The notes: generated by a model from the letters alone, not told the origin. Positions 18,290-29,973 are shown, numbered from the stretch's first letter. The stretch: 53,888 nucleotides of DNA from Chara braunii (GCA_003427395.1 BFEA01000052.1:1462661-1516548); one strand, 5' to 3'. A program made the numbers and translations.

Positions 18290-20653
18290 CGATGCAACTT
18301 CCTGATCGGAGTGGGATGTGGGCCTGGAAGTGCGAAATGGGGTGTGCTAAGGATTTTTGGGGAAGTGGGGGTGGAATCCTATGTCAGAACTGAGATCTCA
18401 TGTGGCAGAGTTGTAGGGGCATAGGTGCAATTAGGCTACGGGCGGGTTATGACCGTCGTTACGACCGTGCATCCGGGGTTGTCGGGTCCGTTGTTTTATT
18501 GGTGATGCGGGGGAGGACCGCGACGCGGTTCCCGGGGCTCGGTCCTTCGGAAGCCGCCACGTGGCGCCTGTTGCCGCGCGTTGTGGTGGGGCGCCTGCGT
18601 TTCGGAGGTCCGCCGGTAGTTGCGTCGTCTGCAATTTCCACACGGTGTACGGGGCCAGAACTGGGCGATGGAATTCCACGGGACGACTGTTAGCTGATGA
18701 TAGGGGAGAAGAAGGCGGAAGGGAGGGAAATTAGTAGAGACAACAACGAAGTCGGGAGATATGAAATAGTGTGTGTTGTCTGAAGTGGGAAAATCAGGAC
18801 ACCTCGGGTCGCTGGTGGTGGCACAGTGAAACTCCCGGGGACACAATCGGTTCTCGTTTAAACAAGGGAATTCCGGGCGTCTCTGTCTGAGACACTCTTC
18901 CACCCAAGGGTTGAAATATTCAGGGTCCCACGATGAATCCGAATCCCTCGAATACGTCATTTTATCATTGCGGAGTGGCCAATTCCTTCGATACAAGTTT
19001 AGCCAACCGGGGAATTTCCGGGTTAGTCCTGGTTTTCGATGGTTGAAGAACACCGCGCGTGAGTACGTGTAGGCCGCGCAGATTGGATCGTGCTTACACG
19101 TGCTCAGGCGAGATGATCGCTCCGTCAGAGTGCAAAGTGGTCACCGAATACGTCCACCCATTCACCTATTCATTCCATGTCCCTGCAAATTGCATACGTG
19201 AGTGGGCGACACATACATCAAGGCCCTACAATCAATCATCAATCCAATCTTCAGCTATATGAGCAACAACGGGGAGAGAAGCCGCAGACATACCATTCAT
19301 TCCACACAAGGCAACATCCATTCATTCAATCAAAAATGTCCAGAAGACAGGGGTGATCTCAGCAAGCAAACATGCGTCCCGATGCGAATGTTGAAGGCAA
19401 AGAAGGGGTTGATCGCCCGAAACGGAAATCCAAACCCGCAGAAAACAAAAGAAAAGCCGAGACAAAAATAGTCGAAAACAAAATAAAGGCAAATCGCCTG
19501 TTGTTGAGTCCCAAAATTTATATACAAGATGAAGGAGAGGATAAAGAAAATTGCAAATCCATGCCCATCCGCCTCAGCTCTCTCTCTCTCTCTCTTCTCC
19601 GATGCGGACAGTCCATCGTCACGCACCAACCCACGAAGTCGTCACCCCGCTTAGTCCTCCGGCACCCGTCAGGTTCGCCCGCACCCACAGTCCGTTGTGG
19701 CCCACGTCAACCCCGCGCGTTTGGCACCAGCCCGTCGGGTCGCCCGACTCCCACTTCAACTCACCTCTTACTTCGCTCGTGAGCCGATCCTTGCTGATCG
19801 CGCCACCCCGAGCTTCCAACAGCTGGTTAAGAGAGCTATTTAATCGCGCAGTCGGAATTTATAACGTGCATGCATGCGCGAAGAACACAGAATTGCAAGG
19901 ACTTAGAGAGGAGGTCATGAGAGGGAGTGCCTACGTTCTGCATGGCCAGATCACGGCGTGGGGGACGTAGCCTCTCTCCACGCATCGATCCGAGCGTGCA
20001 GTCCGTGGACTAGCTAGACTTAGCAAGAGAAAGTGAGAGCGGGGAAGACGAAGCACAAAAAGAAAGATACAGTTACAATGGCGCCCGCCCAAAATTACAG
20101 TTACACATACGATTAAAGGCGCCCACTAATCAGAGTTCCGCCGCGGCCGCATAAAGAAGCGCGCGAACAAAAAGCGCTGCGCGGCAAAAGAAAAATCCTA
20201 ATTACAAAAAGTCTTAAATTCCCACCAAATGCAGGAAAAGCAGAAGCACAAATTCCGAAAAGGAAATCCGAAATTCCGAGAGTCATCGGGGCTCGCCAAG
20301 ATTCAAAAAGGAAATTCAAAAAGAACTTCAAAAGAAACTAAGCAAAATTCCCGCGCGATGTCCACGCCCAAAGTCCAAAAACCGAAACAAAAGGAGCGAC
20401 GTCAACATTTATTAATCGCGCGCACGGCAACGCGCCACTCACACGGCTAACGAATCAATCGATCGTCCCGGGACTCACCCGGCCCTGAACCCAACCATGC
20501 GAAAAGAGATGACGAAAAAAGGACGAAGAAGCGAGGACACCGATGCAATTTCCCTTCAATCCCATCTCCCGTAATTAGCCCATCCTTCCCATCTTAGGAT
20601 CCCTCGTTGCTACCGCGCAGGAAATCGCGCGGTGCAGAAATCGGTTCGTCACA
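18290..20653 (-). repeat. Probable 5' LTR of element 2
   Basis: The region right of the primer site contains no convincing gene. The minus strand begins TGTGACGAACC at 20653, a typical LTR start. The inner end is uncertain: the nearest CA (18293-18294) leaves a 13-base gap to the primer site. A 185-residue minus frame at 19053-18496 is Arg/Pro-rich with no recognised domain and is probably not a gene. A short CT tract lies at 19577-19594. Without the opposite LTR the boundaries cannot be confirmed. Confidence 0.4.
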
Positions 20654-21547
20654 GGTCACCTCCAGAGGTGACCGCAAAATCCCTTGCCCCTCGGCCTCCC
20701 AGGCCGCTGACATGGGCACTGGAATAGTACATTTGCGAATTTGGTAGATCCGTGTGACCGGCCTTTTACCCTTTTTTTGGGGATTTTGGGATTATAGGTC
20801 CCCGTGTGAGTATGCCCTGAAAAGGTACGGCAGTGTGAGGTGAACCATGCCCAAAATCTCAAATCGGCCCTTCCCAAATCCGCGTTTTTTGCGGATTTGG
20901 GGTCGCCGTGAGTATGCCCAGGCTCTTGGGTCGTCTGGAGGATTTTTATCGATTGGCCGGATATATATATATATATATTTTTTCTAAAGGGGCCCAGTGC
21001 CCAAGGCTCATATTACAATCAAAGATGGTCCTTGAGGCCGGGGTCCTCACAGTCTACCCGGTAGCATACCAAAATCTTCTGGGAGCATTACCCAGTGTTC
21101 GCTTTTTACAGGACCCAATGGGAACCACACGTCAAAAGAGAGATTCCTACTTCCTACCATTCCAAAGGGAGAAGTTCAAACAACACTTCTTCTACTGTAA
21201 TTACTCCTACACTATATTTTACTTTTGTCATATGTGAACCATTCTGCATCCGACCGCCTACTCTATAGTGACACCTTCTGACTCGGCCTGAAATCGGCCT
21301 ATAATCTAAGTTCGCCAATGTTCGTTAACAACCAAGATCCTATAGTTCCTGGATCTAAATTCGATCCAATCAAACCAGCTGAGTAGTTCAGTTCAGTAGC
21401 CATCTGCAGATTTGCAGTCTGCCTTCTGCATCGATCATAGCCAGACCCTTTGGTTTAGTCCAAGTTTGTGAGAACCAATATATTATTTTCCTTCCCTCCC
21501 CTTTTGAGATGTTCCAATCCGCTCAGATGGAAAATCTCAGTGATTCC
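20654..21547. other. Non-coding stretch with an 11-bp hairpin; probable LINE 3' UTR on the right
   Basis: CCCAAATCCGC (20873-20883) pairs perfectly with GCGGATTTGGG (20891-20901). The phrase GTGAGTATGCCC occurs twice (about 20807 and 20909). A TA run followed by T6 at 20961-20985 could be the tail of the minus-strand LINE whose frame ends at 21548. No coding frame is credible. Confidence 0.45.
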
Positions 21548-23649
21548 TTAATTAATTTTTTTTGGGCTTGGAAGGGTAGCCTGATTCCTCGCTTTCCACA
21601 AAATCTCCATAATCGTTCCCCTACAGTTTAGAGCCACATAACCCCATCCTTTTGTGAGGTCTGTGCCCATCGGGGTGCTACCAAACAGTATCCACTCTTG
21701 AGACCAGAGAAAGTCAACTCCTGCCATGTTCTTCCAGTGTATTTTCCACCAATCCCACACTTGCATCGAAAGAGGGCAATAAAGCCACAGATGGCTTGCC
21801 GTTTCCCAGCCCCAGTGGCAACGCGAGCATTCCTTCGAAATTTGCATCCCTTTTACCGCCAGCCACGTGGCAGCAGCCGTAACAAGTAGCGACTGTAGCC
21901 ACATCAGGCTGGCTTGCTTTTGAGACGGAATCAAGGTCAAGGCTTCCCAAAAGCCAAATAGATCAATGTTGCCCAGTTGAAAACCTTGTTCCTTCGCCAT
22001 TCTCTGCGACGCTTGGCATATTGGTTGCTTCTTTATCTTGGCCCTCAGAATGTTCACCCCCCACTTAGGCACATAACAGCAAGCCGGAGAGGTTCTATAC
22101 CTAGGCTCCACTTTATTCCATCCAAATAAAATTGGTTCGACCAAAACGTCTGTAGCATCTTCCATCAGGAGCCAGCAGTTTGAGGTCGAGTCAAGGGCAG
22201 GATCCGGAGCCCAGACCCGACTTTCGATGAACCCACCTGTTGATGGGATTACTCTTTCTCCACAGTGTTTCAGAACTACCTTCTTACTCTTAACTTTCTG
22301 CTTCCTCCAGACTTGGACTTTTACCCCTTGTGGGATCTCCGGGCCCAGCACTCTGAGAAACTGAGTCGGGCAGTCTGGATCCTTCAGCCATGAGCCTGCA
22401 GGAGCTTCATCACAGTTCTTCAGACTGCCCAACCAATATTCTGGAATGACCTTCTTCAACTTGCTAAAATTTTCCTCTCTTTTTCGCGCTCTAGGGAGAG
22501 CCCGAGCCAGATAGTCATTCGACTTCCAGCCATTTTCTTCCTCATCCCATAAATCCTTCAGCTGTACTATACCTCTCTCCACCCAACTTTTCCCAAAGCT
22601 TCCCCTTCGACCATCTGCATAGAAAGGAGAGTCATCTTCTTGAGTTATCGCCGGGTTTTCAAACAGAAATTGATTCAAGATTTCTAATCTCGTAGAAGGT
22701 TGAACATTCGAGTCAGGGAATAGCTTATGCCATGCATACAAAATATTCCTCCACAGCCTAGACTTCGGGCAGCGGTTTGTAAAGGATGGAATAAACATGC
22801 AACGCCATACATCTTCCATCCTAGACAAGCCCCACTCTTTAGCCAAGATACATTCTGCCAATTTTACCCACAGCTTCCCTCTATTGCCCCACGTCGCTGC
22901 AATAATCCATTTACACAGCAGGGCTAAATTTTGTTGTAACGGGTCCAAGATACCCAGACCACCCAAGTTGCGAGCTTGCGCGACTGTTTCCCAGGCCACT
23001 TTTGACAGGAAGCCCTGGTGTTCCAAGGCAGCAGGTTTCCACAGATACCTTGCTGCAGAAGCCTTGATCTTGGCATACGCCTCCTCGCCCAAGAGATGCA
23101 CCGAGAGGGGGAACCATTGCAAGGAGAAGGCCGCAGTCGAAATAACCATTGTTCTTCCATATAAGGAAAGTTTGTGACTTTTCATCCAACCCGAAATTCT
23201 GGCAGACACGTTTTCCGCCAATAAACCATCTTGCACCGAAGAAGGATCAGAAAGTGACGCTTGAATCCCCAAAAACAAAGCTGACGAGTTTGCTGGTATT
23301 CGACGCAATCCCCAGTCCACACACAAATCTTGATCTGAGGGGAGGAAAAAAACAACTTCTCCCACTTTATGGATGCTTCAGATAGAGTACAGTATATATC
23401 TATAACTTCTTTTAGGCTATTCAAGGATTGAGTAGAATTCTCACTAGCTAACGTAAGATCATCCGCTAATGCTCCCCCTTTCCACTGAAGAGCGGGGGAG
23501 AGCTCTAATCCTTTGATGTTATCGTTCTTTCTTATATTATTGAGAAGAACTTCAAGCTGTAAAACAAACAGTAATGGGGCCAAGGGACAGCCCTGTCGTA
23601 ACGAGCGAGACAATTTAAAGCTCTCCGACAGTCTCCCATTGACTAACAC
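21548..23649 (-). pseudogene. LINE reverse transcriptase, 5'-truncated and frameshifted
   Basis: Two overlapping minus frames make one non-LTR RT. The upstream frame (23649-23182) has the RQGCPLAPLLF motif and an Ala-Asp-Asp catalytic box in which the usual aromatic before ADD is Leu. The downstream frame (23365-21548, 605 residues) continues with the thumb region, a GGLGILDPLQQNLALL-type segment and a C-terminal zf-RVT pattern (Cys-x2-Cys...His...Cys) near residue 540. The same protein is read in both frames around 23345, so a one-base indel in the A7 run (23346-23352) broke it. RT fingers and endonuclease are missing; similarity stops near 23650, where element 3-like repeats begin, typical of LINE 5' truncation. 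Confidence 0.85.
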
Positions 23650-23667
23650 TTCTCGAGTTGTTGTTGT

Positions 23668-23757
23668 TCAGCCGGGCCCATAGAGGCGGGCTCCCATACT
23701 GAGTTGATTGCTGTTCAGCCGGGTCCATTCAGGCGGGCCCCTATATTGAGTTGGTTG
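23668..23757 (+). repeat. Two about 45-bp repeats (GTTCAGCCGGGYCCAT)
   Basis: Two imperfect copies of GTTCAGCCGGGYCCATNNAG, then GCGGGC and TTGAGTTG. They resemble the 4770-4895 repeats of element 1, suggesting this stretch is the interior of a related element. Confidence 0.6.
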
Positions 23758-23932
23758 CCACTAGTTTGGCTTGAGGGTCTATTGAGGCGCTGACCTCTTT
23801 GACCGTATCGAGTTGGGTTATTTTCTTGGGCTATTGATATCCCCCTCATCTCCAGGACATCATTGCTAGGCATAGCAGCTTGACAGGGGCATTCTATATT
23901 ATTTTGCAGATTGGTCAAGCTGGCTTCTCAAC

Positions 23933-24394
23933 ATGAGACAACCCCTACATGGGGTAAGCTGGTTGAGAAGTTCTGCTATCGACACATTGGGCATCAGAGC
24001 TTCGTCATTCGGCCCAACGAGTCTCCCCCGTCACGTGAGAGATGCTGGGCAGGGAATGAAGGGAACCACCTACGACCGGATTGCTGACTATATCTTCCGC
24101 AGGGAGAGTTACTGGAGGGAACACTGGTTACATGTGGTGTTTCCCCAGATCCCTTTTGCACCAAGTGGTGCCCTCTATGACTTTGTCGGTTGTAACCCTA
24201 AACCATTGAGCAGAGGTGGCAGCAAGGAAAAGAGGCGTCAAGACAGGAGGATTAGGAGCGAGGTGGCCAGATCTGGGATTCCTATTACCACCTGTCTACA
24301 GAGGTCAGAGACGGATGAGTCAGACCAAGAGCCTTGCTGCGTGAGCGACGTTGACCTGGGGGACTATTTTGACTGGGATACTCACAGGGACTGA
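23933..24394 (+). CDS. Hypothetical protein, 153 residues
   Basis: An intact frame from ATG to TGA. The middle has aromatic, amphipathic helices (Trp/Tyr/Phe-rich, residues about 45-85), then a basic stretch (Lys/Arg, about 95-112), then an acidic Asp/Glu/Cys tail. No catalytic motif or zinc knuckle. The ATG lies in a nested hairpin: CTTCTCAAC (23924-23932) pairs with GTTGAGAAG (23962-23970), with ACCCC/GGGGT inside. It is 140 bp upstream of another intact frame on the same strand, and both lie in DNA with element 1-like repeats. They may be accessory ORFs of element 3. Function unknown. Confidence 0.45.
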   Translation: MRQPLHGVSWLRSSAIDTLGIRASSFGPTSLPRHVRDAGQGMKGTTYDRIADYIFRRESYWREHWLHVVFPQIPFAPSGALYDFVGCNPKPLSRGGSKEKRRQDRRIRSEVARSGIPITTCLQRSETDESDQEPCCVSDVDLGDYFDWDTHRD

Positions 24395-24534
24395 GTACGT
24401 CTGTGTTTGGAGCAGGCCCATAGCATCTTATGACATTGGTCACTGGAGCGAGACGCAGGCGGAAAGCAGCTGTACGACGGGTTGCTTATCTCTTGGCACA
24501 ATTCTTGTTTGAGGGTGATTAACCCAGGCATTAC

Positions 24535-24984
24535 ATGTCAGGAGGACCCAGGTCAGAGGAGGTAGTCGGCCCTTCAAAGGGGAAGGGACCAGTCCCATAT
24601 CTTGGGGATGGCTACAACCATTTGGTGGGAGCAGATTTCGTCATACAGGCTTTTCGGAAGCCTCTCTATGGAGACCATTTTCTTGAGGTTTCATATGACT
24701 ACATCTACGGCAAGGGGCGGATCGAAATCTTGATCGGTGCCACTGGTAGCATTTCCCTCGCTGAGGAGTTGTACCTTCGGAGCGTTGCGGATGAGGAGAT
24801 GGCCAGATGTATGGCATATATCAGCAAGATCGATCCTACGACATCCTTTGACATCAGCTACGTGGTCCCAGAGTCGATGACCACTCAGGTTCTCAATGAT
24901 GAGGAGGACCAGCGTGTACCACATACGGGGTCCCAGACAGTCGAGCCCACTCATGAGGGGGTACCACTTGTCGTCATTGACTGA
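24535..24984 (+). CDS. Hypothetical protein, 149 residues
   Basis: An intact frame from ATG to TGA with a Gly/Ser/Lys N-terminus, a central block of alternating hydrophobic and charged residues rich in Tyr, Phe and Ile (about 25-80), and an acidic Thr/Glu/Val tail. Its size and pairing with the previous ORF suggest a two-ORF cassette. The composition loosely recalls the ORF at 1246-1965 (aromatic beta-like core, acidic end), but I cannot show homology by eye. Function unknown. Confidence 0.45.
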   Translation: MSGGPRSEEVVGPSKGKGPVPYLGDGYNHLVGADFVIQAFRKPLYGDHFLEVSYDYIYGKGRIEILIGATGSISLAEELYLRSVADEEMARCMAYISKIDPTTSFDISYVVPESMTTQVLNDEEDQRVPHTGSQTVEPTHEGVPLVVID

Positions 24985-25500
24985 GGCTTGTATATTTTAG
25001 TCACTGAGATGTACTATGACATCATTATGATTTATCAGTGATTACAGCCCCTCCTTTATGACTGCTTCCTCCATTCTTTGTGTACTACTTTTCAGTCTCG
25101 TGTCTTTGGTCAAGCTCTTGCAGAGTCTGGTTTCTGGTCTTTTCGTCCTCTCAGTGTCATCTGTTTTATGATGTATGCCCTATGATGCATGTCATATAAT
25201 GTTTATGCATGCGATAACAAATTATTTATCACTCCACATCAGGTTACACTCGGTGACCTTGATTCTAACCTTTATACGGGGTCAGGTGCAGGCGATAAAA
25301 CCGAATGCCTCACACTAAGCCGTGTCGCCGCTGGCAGGAGGGATAACACTGACTACTCGACTGTGTGACAAAGGCTGCTTGTGATTTCACTTCCAATTTT
25401 TCCTAAAACTCTCCAACCTCTTGCGTGCCAGCCTGCTAGTCCACCAACCCACCACACTCGGCCCGGGGAGAGACATCGCACCAGGCCTTGGAACGGTGGA
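24985..25500. other. Non-coding junction between element 3-like DNA and element 4
   Basis: T-rich, with no gene. The right boundary is where recognisable RT coding sequence of element 4 begins, about 25503. Confidence 0.4.
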
Positions 25501-25502
25501 GG

Positions 25503-26100
25503 AGAAGACCTTGCACCCGCCTGCAGCATCAAGCAAGTCATCTATACGAGGCAATGGGTAAGCATTATTTCTTGTGATGCGGTTTAGACCGCGATAGTCA
25601 ATACACATGCGGAGTTTGNCTCCTTTCTTTGGCACAAACAACACAGGAGCACCAAATTCAGATTCACTTGGTTTGATCCACCCTTTGTCAATCATCTCAT
25701 CGATCTGCCGTCGGAGTTCCTCCAACTCGCCGGGTCCCATACGGTACACGCAGCCCTTTGGAGGAACAACACCCTCGACCAACTCGATAGTGTGTCGAAC
25801 CGGTCGCGTGGGGACTCCACGTGGCTCGACCAAGACTTCTGGAAACCGATCGAGGAGGGCTTGGATGTCTGATGGGACAGGTGGGGGTGGGGAATCAGCA
25901 AAGGGATCACCAAAGTCCGGTCGCAAGTCGCGTATAGAGACTACCGAATCTGAAGTTGGATCATTTGGACTATCGGAGGGTAGAGAGGTAGAGGTGCTAG
26001 TAGTAGAAGTGCTAGAAGTAGGATCATTACTCAAGGTAGTGGTGGTACTAGCCGCAAAAGTAGAAGACACATGAGCAGGACGAACAAAGGCAACATACAA
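25503..26100 (-). pseudogene. N-terminal fragment of Ty3/gypsy reverse transcriptase
   Basis: After a Ser/Thr/Pro-rich linker, the frame shows the classic entry to gypsy RT: a degenerate PxRPVRHTIEL segment, then GWIKPSESEFGAPVLFVPKK, then LRMCIDYRGLNRIT and AYPLPRIDDLL. It stops being RT-like just after the KVFS motif, before the aspartate of the first catalytic block, so no catalytic residue remains. An N at 25619 hides one residue. It is in the same frame as the protease upstream, separated by a single TAA (26101-26103). Confidence 0.85.
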
Positions 26101-26607
26101 TTATTCTTCCTCTTTGTGCTTGCGCCATTTCTTGCAGAATTTCAATGCATTTAGAAAAGTCACTGGGGACTCGTGCTTCTCATCCAAGAGGACAGGAAGC
26201 TCGTTCCCCTGAGCAGCTTTGACCATGAAGAGTGATTCCTTCCACTTGGTCCGGGACTGCAGCCAGCCCAAGCCAAGGACAGCGTCGAAGGGGCACTTGT
26301 CAAGGACAAAGAAGTTCAGTGCGTGGGTGACAGTCTTACCTCTGTCAAAGGTAGTGCGCACACCTTTGACTGCATGTGTAGAATGGACAACTTCTTTGTT
26401 GCCAACTTGGGTCCGGCAAGGGTTCTGCAGGGCCACTTGCTTCATCCCCAAGCCCACCTTGCGTATCCCATGTGGTGACATGAAGTTAGCTGTAACACCA
26501 CAATCAACTAACACACGGAGATAGCGGTGGTTTATGAGAAGTTTGGAGAAGATTAACTTCACTGTCCCTTGGGCACGCCCAATGCTCCAAGTGGTAGTGG
26601 AAGTCAA
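26101..26607 (-). pseudogene. Retropepsin-like protease of element 4
   Basis: A 168-residue frame with the retroelement protease fold: Leu-Val-Asp-Cys-Gly-Val at about residues 33-38, in the position of D-S/T-G, and Phe-Asp-Ala-Val-Leu-Gly-Leu-Gly-Trp-Leu at about 109-118. Cys replaces the usual Ser/Thr of the active site. The N-terminus is frameshifted relative to upstream coding: an acidic linker in another frame (about 26752-26590) runs into it. It ends with TAA directly before the RT frame. Normally it processes Gag-Pol; activity of this copy is doubtful. Confidence 0.8.
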
Positions 26608-26811
26608 TCATCTCAGACTCCTCCCAAGGCTCGTCATACAACACCTTACTCACCTTAGCCTTGTCTTCAGCAGATGGTTGGGCTTCAAGCGAGGGCTGCT
26701 GATTTTCATCAGATCCTGACTCCCCTGTTGTAGAGTTTGCTGAATCTGACTCTACCCCCAGTTCTGGTTTCCCTACAACCTATAACAGTCTTGGACCTTG
26801 TGATTTGGCTT

Positions 26812-28557
26812 TTAGCAATGCAGGCAAACCCCCTTCTTGAGTCTGCCCCGCCAGTCATTCTCGGTGATCCGGAGGTCAACCCACGGTTTGGTAGATGCAT
26901 CCCCCGGTTTAGGCGGGATCTTAACTCGTCTGGGGAGTTGGACATAACTCTTTCCCGCACTCCGATGCGGTCCCTTAGTGTTGGCAGTCTTTTTAAAGGC
27001 AGAAAATTTTTCTTCTTCGTTATTTGCGTCGGACTCATGGGCTGAAGAACAAGCTGTATCGGAGTCCTGTTCTTGGTCGTCACCAAGAGTGGGGTCAACC
27101 GCATCGGCTTCTCCTTCGGCCTCCAGCAGGTCATGCACAGCAAAACGGTTGCTGCCCTTGAACCGTCTGCCGCCCATGGGCTTTTTGCTGCCTGTCGTGC
27201 TAACGAGGTCCATGACCTCCAGACTGACTACATCCTTCATTAAGGCAAGCCAGTCAGTATAAGCAATGTAGTCCCTGGCCAGGCGACTAGTGAAGTTAGA
27301 TGGAACCGCGCCCTTGACCACATCCAAGCAAGATTGCGGGGACAATTTCAAACTGGGAGTGGCAAACAGCTTGGTTAGATAGGTCTGCAGGCTTTTCATG
27401 GAGCCATTCCACTTGTTGTGCTTTACTTTATCCAGTTGAATTCTTGCTTTAGCAGCAACATGTGGATCTTGGTATTCTGAGGTAAGGAGTTCTTCGAGGG
27501 AGGCAACCGGGGTGGCCCTTAGCCATTTGGCCAATGCAGCCTTTGGAAACCCAGCCCGCGTTGCTTGGACTTCTAGGAAGCCCCATACGACTGGCTCGAC
27601 ATTCATACCCATGATGACCGCCTGGGTCTCAGCTTGAGTCCCCAGGATCTCAAAGTAGGCCACCATGGAGCCGATCCAGGACTCGATGTCTTCCTTGCCA
27701 TCGTACTTGGACGGTATTTGAACCGCCTGTCGGTCCACATAGGGACCAGCATGGCTAGGACCAGCAGCAGCTGGTTCCGGTCTTGGGGCTGCAGCAGTTG
27801 CAGAAATTCCAACCTCATTGCTTGTTACAGCAACTATGGAATTTGCACCTGCTACAGGTCCTGAGGAAGTTGCCATCACACTCAAAGAAGAGGTAGAAGC
27901 AGATACAGTAAGAGGGGCAGAGGTAGTTTCGATTGCAGCTTCAGTTCCAGGAGGTAGAGGAAGAGGGTTGGCCACTTGGGCTTGTCGCAGATCCGCCACC
28001 TCCTTTGTCCGTTCATGGTATTTGAAGGTCATCTCAGTCAGATCATCCTGTAGTGTTTGCAGTTTTGCAAAAACTTCGGCGATCTGAGTGGTATGGTCCT
28101 CAAGATTCCTGATTTGAACAAAGGCTGTGAGGATGGACTGCAGTTGTTCCCCGCACTGCTCTTCAGTCAGTGAGGGAACAGTCTCTAGGACGGCTACTTG
28201 CCTTCTCAGCAAGGCCTCCTTCCTCTCCTTCTCTGACTCCTGCTCCCGTTTTATAGCACCATCTAAGAGTGCTTGCAGATGTGGTTTCTCAGCATCACCG
28301 GCTGCATCTAACAAGGTCCGCCATTGTGTTGAAGTTAGCTGAGACATCTTGGGACTGTCAGTGTGAGCAGGTGGATCAGAGAGTCGCCAATCAGCAAAAG
28401 AATCAATCAGACTCTCAAGAGGTTCACTCCCCCTTTCGCTTAGACGAACACTCCTTTTCCCAGTCCTTGCCCACCTCAGACTATCACTTTCTCTCTCTCC
28501 CTGTTCTCTCTCCCTCCTCTCTCTTTCTTCTTTCTGATTGCAAGTCTCCACGGGCAT
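26812..28557 (-). pseudogene. gag: Gag of element 4, stopped inside its zinc knuckle
   Basis: A 581-residue frame. Residues about 65-205 are Glu/Leu/Gln-rich and likely coiled coil. An Ala/Ser/Pro linker follows, then a retrotransposon gag capsid domain from about 280 to 460, starting PSKYDGKEDIESWIGSMVAY and including the YQDPHVAAKARIQLDKVKHN region. The tail is acidic then basic and ends at Cys-Leu-His-Cys followed by TAA. The next codons supply the remaining His and Cys with correct spacing, so the stop falls inside a CX2CX4HX4C knuckle and is a recent-looking nonsense lesion. The gag ATG could also be the internal Met near residue 69. Confidence 0.85.
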
Positions 28558-29731
28558 CGGAAATGAACTCAGAAAAACAGATAAAGCTCAGAGAAAAGAA
28601 GGTAGAACTCCTAGTCAGAGCGGCATTTCATTTGGAAGCAGAGAACAACACAAAAAAAAAATCAAACTCAAAGAGAGGTCTGATCCAGCGACCCAGTCTG
28701 ATCAGGATGCATACGAGGTCCTCTCGAGTCCAGCCTGACCAGCCCCGTGTCCGTACAGCAAATCAGACAACAAGTGACGAGATGCAACAATGGAGAATTG
28801 AGTGGTGTACAGGGTGCGAGTCAAGCCACGGACTGTGCAATCAGAAGACATGCGAAACGTCAAAGCCAAGATCCCCTCGGCAGTGGGTGTCCTAATCCAA
28901 GAAGAATGAACTCATATCCCAGCCAAGAAGACAAGAGGTCAATGCCTAACCGATTTGGGTCAAGAGGCTCTCCTTGTTTGGGCCCGGTCCCGCTGGTCCC
29001 AAGGGTCCCACTTGGTCCCAAGAGTCCCACGTAGGTCTCCACCAGGTCCCAACCAAGAGGAGTCCCACCTGAACTTAATTCAGTCTCAACTGTACTGAAA
29101 AACGAAATTTCAACTTCTGGCAGCACCTACAGACTACAACCGTTCAGTGATGAAAAGATAAAGCACTGTAGAAAGACTCGGCATGTATAACAAGATACTT
29201 CATTTTCCATCCATCAGGTGAGTAGGTAGATCACATGCATTCAATCACACAATCAAGACCACAGAGGAGTAGGAAAAGAAACCCAGAGTACCCCAGCAAG
29301 TCAATCAATACCACACACATATACATGGGCATCCCGTAGGTGCACGACACTTACCTGAGTGGCCTTGAGCTTCGAGATGAAGTGAACTCACCCCCCTTCT
29401 CATATGGTCCTCCTGACCCATCTAACGCTACCCCTACACTAGTGTCCTATCTCCTAGGAGGGTCTGACTCCAACGCCCAAGTGCAACGCCGGATCCCCCG
29501 TTGATGCTGAAGAACAAATAGCAACTTGCAGTCCGTTGATGCAGAATGGCCGCTGACCCTCAAGCTCGCCTACTTGAGGGCAGCCCTTAAGTTGCCAAGT
29601 GTCTCCCTTTACCCAGATTCCAGGTGCGAGTGCCTCTCACTGTCGCCTCTCTCAAATCGCCGCATGAAGTCTCCTTGAAATGTCTCGCCACCCTAATCTC
29701 ACTCTCAAGCAACCTCGTTAGGGTCTATGTT
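28558..29731. other. Leader region of element 4
   Basis: Between the gag start and the primer site. CT-rich near gag, otherwise without recognisable features. Short ORFs here are not supported. Confidence 0.4.
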
Positions 29732-29884
29732 GACCCCACATGACCTAACCAGGTGGGGGCAGCTTCCCTTATCCACGCTGCCCCACTTCCCTCAACCATC
29801 CAACCCTNGACCCCACATGACCTAACCAGGTGGGGGCAGCTTCCCTTATCCACGCTGCCCCACTTCCCTCAACCATCCAACCCT
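29732..29884 (+). repeat. 76-bp perfect direct repeat separated by a single N
   Basis: 29732-29807 and 29809-29884 appear identical, with N at 29808. This is likely a gap-closing artefact that duplicated an overlap, though a true tandem duplication is possible. Confidence 0.85.
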
Positions 29885-29920
29885 AACCCTAAGTGTTGCC
29901 CTCAACCACTTAGGTTAGGG
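29881..29920. repeat. Telomere-like inverted repeat
   Basis: CCCTAACCCTAAGTG at 29881-29895 pairs with CACTTAGGTTAGGG at 29907-29920, one bulged base. The motif is TTAGGG-like rather than the plant TTTAGGG. Confidence 0.6.
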
Positions 29921-29960
29921 TTAGGGTAGCAAAGTCAACTCTCACCAGCAAGTAGAATCC

Positions 29961-29972
29961 GCTCTGATACCA
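29961..29972 (-). promoter_or_regulatory. Primer-binding site, initiator tRNA-Met
   Basis: The minus strand reads TGGTATCAGAGC, the exact plant iMet consensus, one base after an LTR end (...ATAACA). Confidence 0.9.
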
Positions 29973-29973
29973 A

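Larger units (their letters stand above)
15539..20653 (-). mobile_element. Element 2: Ty3/gypsy-like gag-protease remnant, interrupted by element 1
   Basis: Reading leftward: probable 5' LTR (20653 to about 18290), iMet-type primer site (18279-18268), gag (18120-16966) and aspartic protease (16905-16003), with coding-like sequence continuing to about 15600. It stops exactly where the 3' LTR of element 1 ends, so element 1 appears to have inserted into it. The rest of pol should lie left of the window. Confidence 0.7.

Noticed and set aside
18496-19053. 185-residue minus ORF as a gene
   Set aside because: Lies within a probable LTR, Arg/Pro-rich, no domain, overlapped by opposite-strand ORFs.
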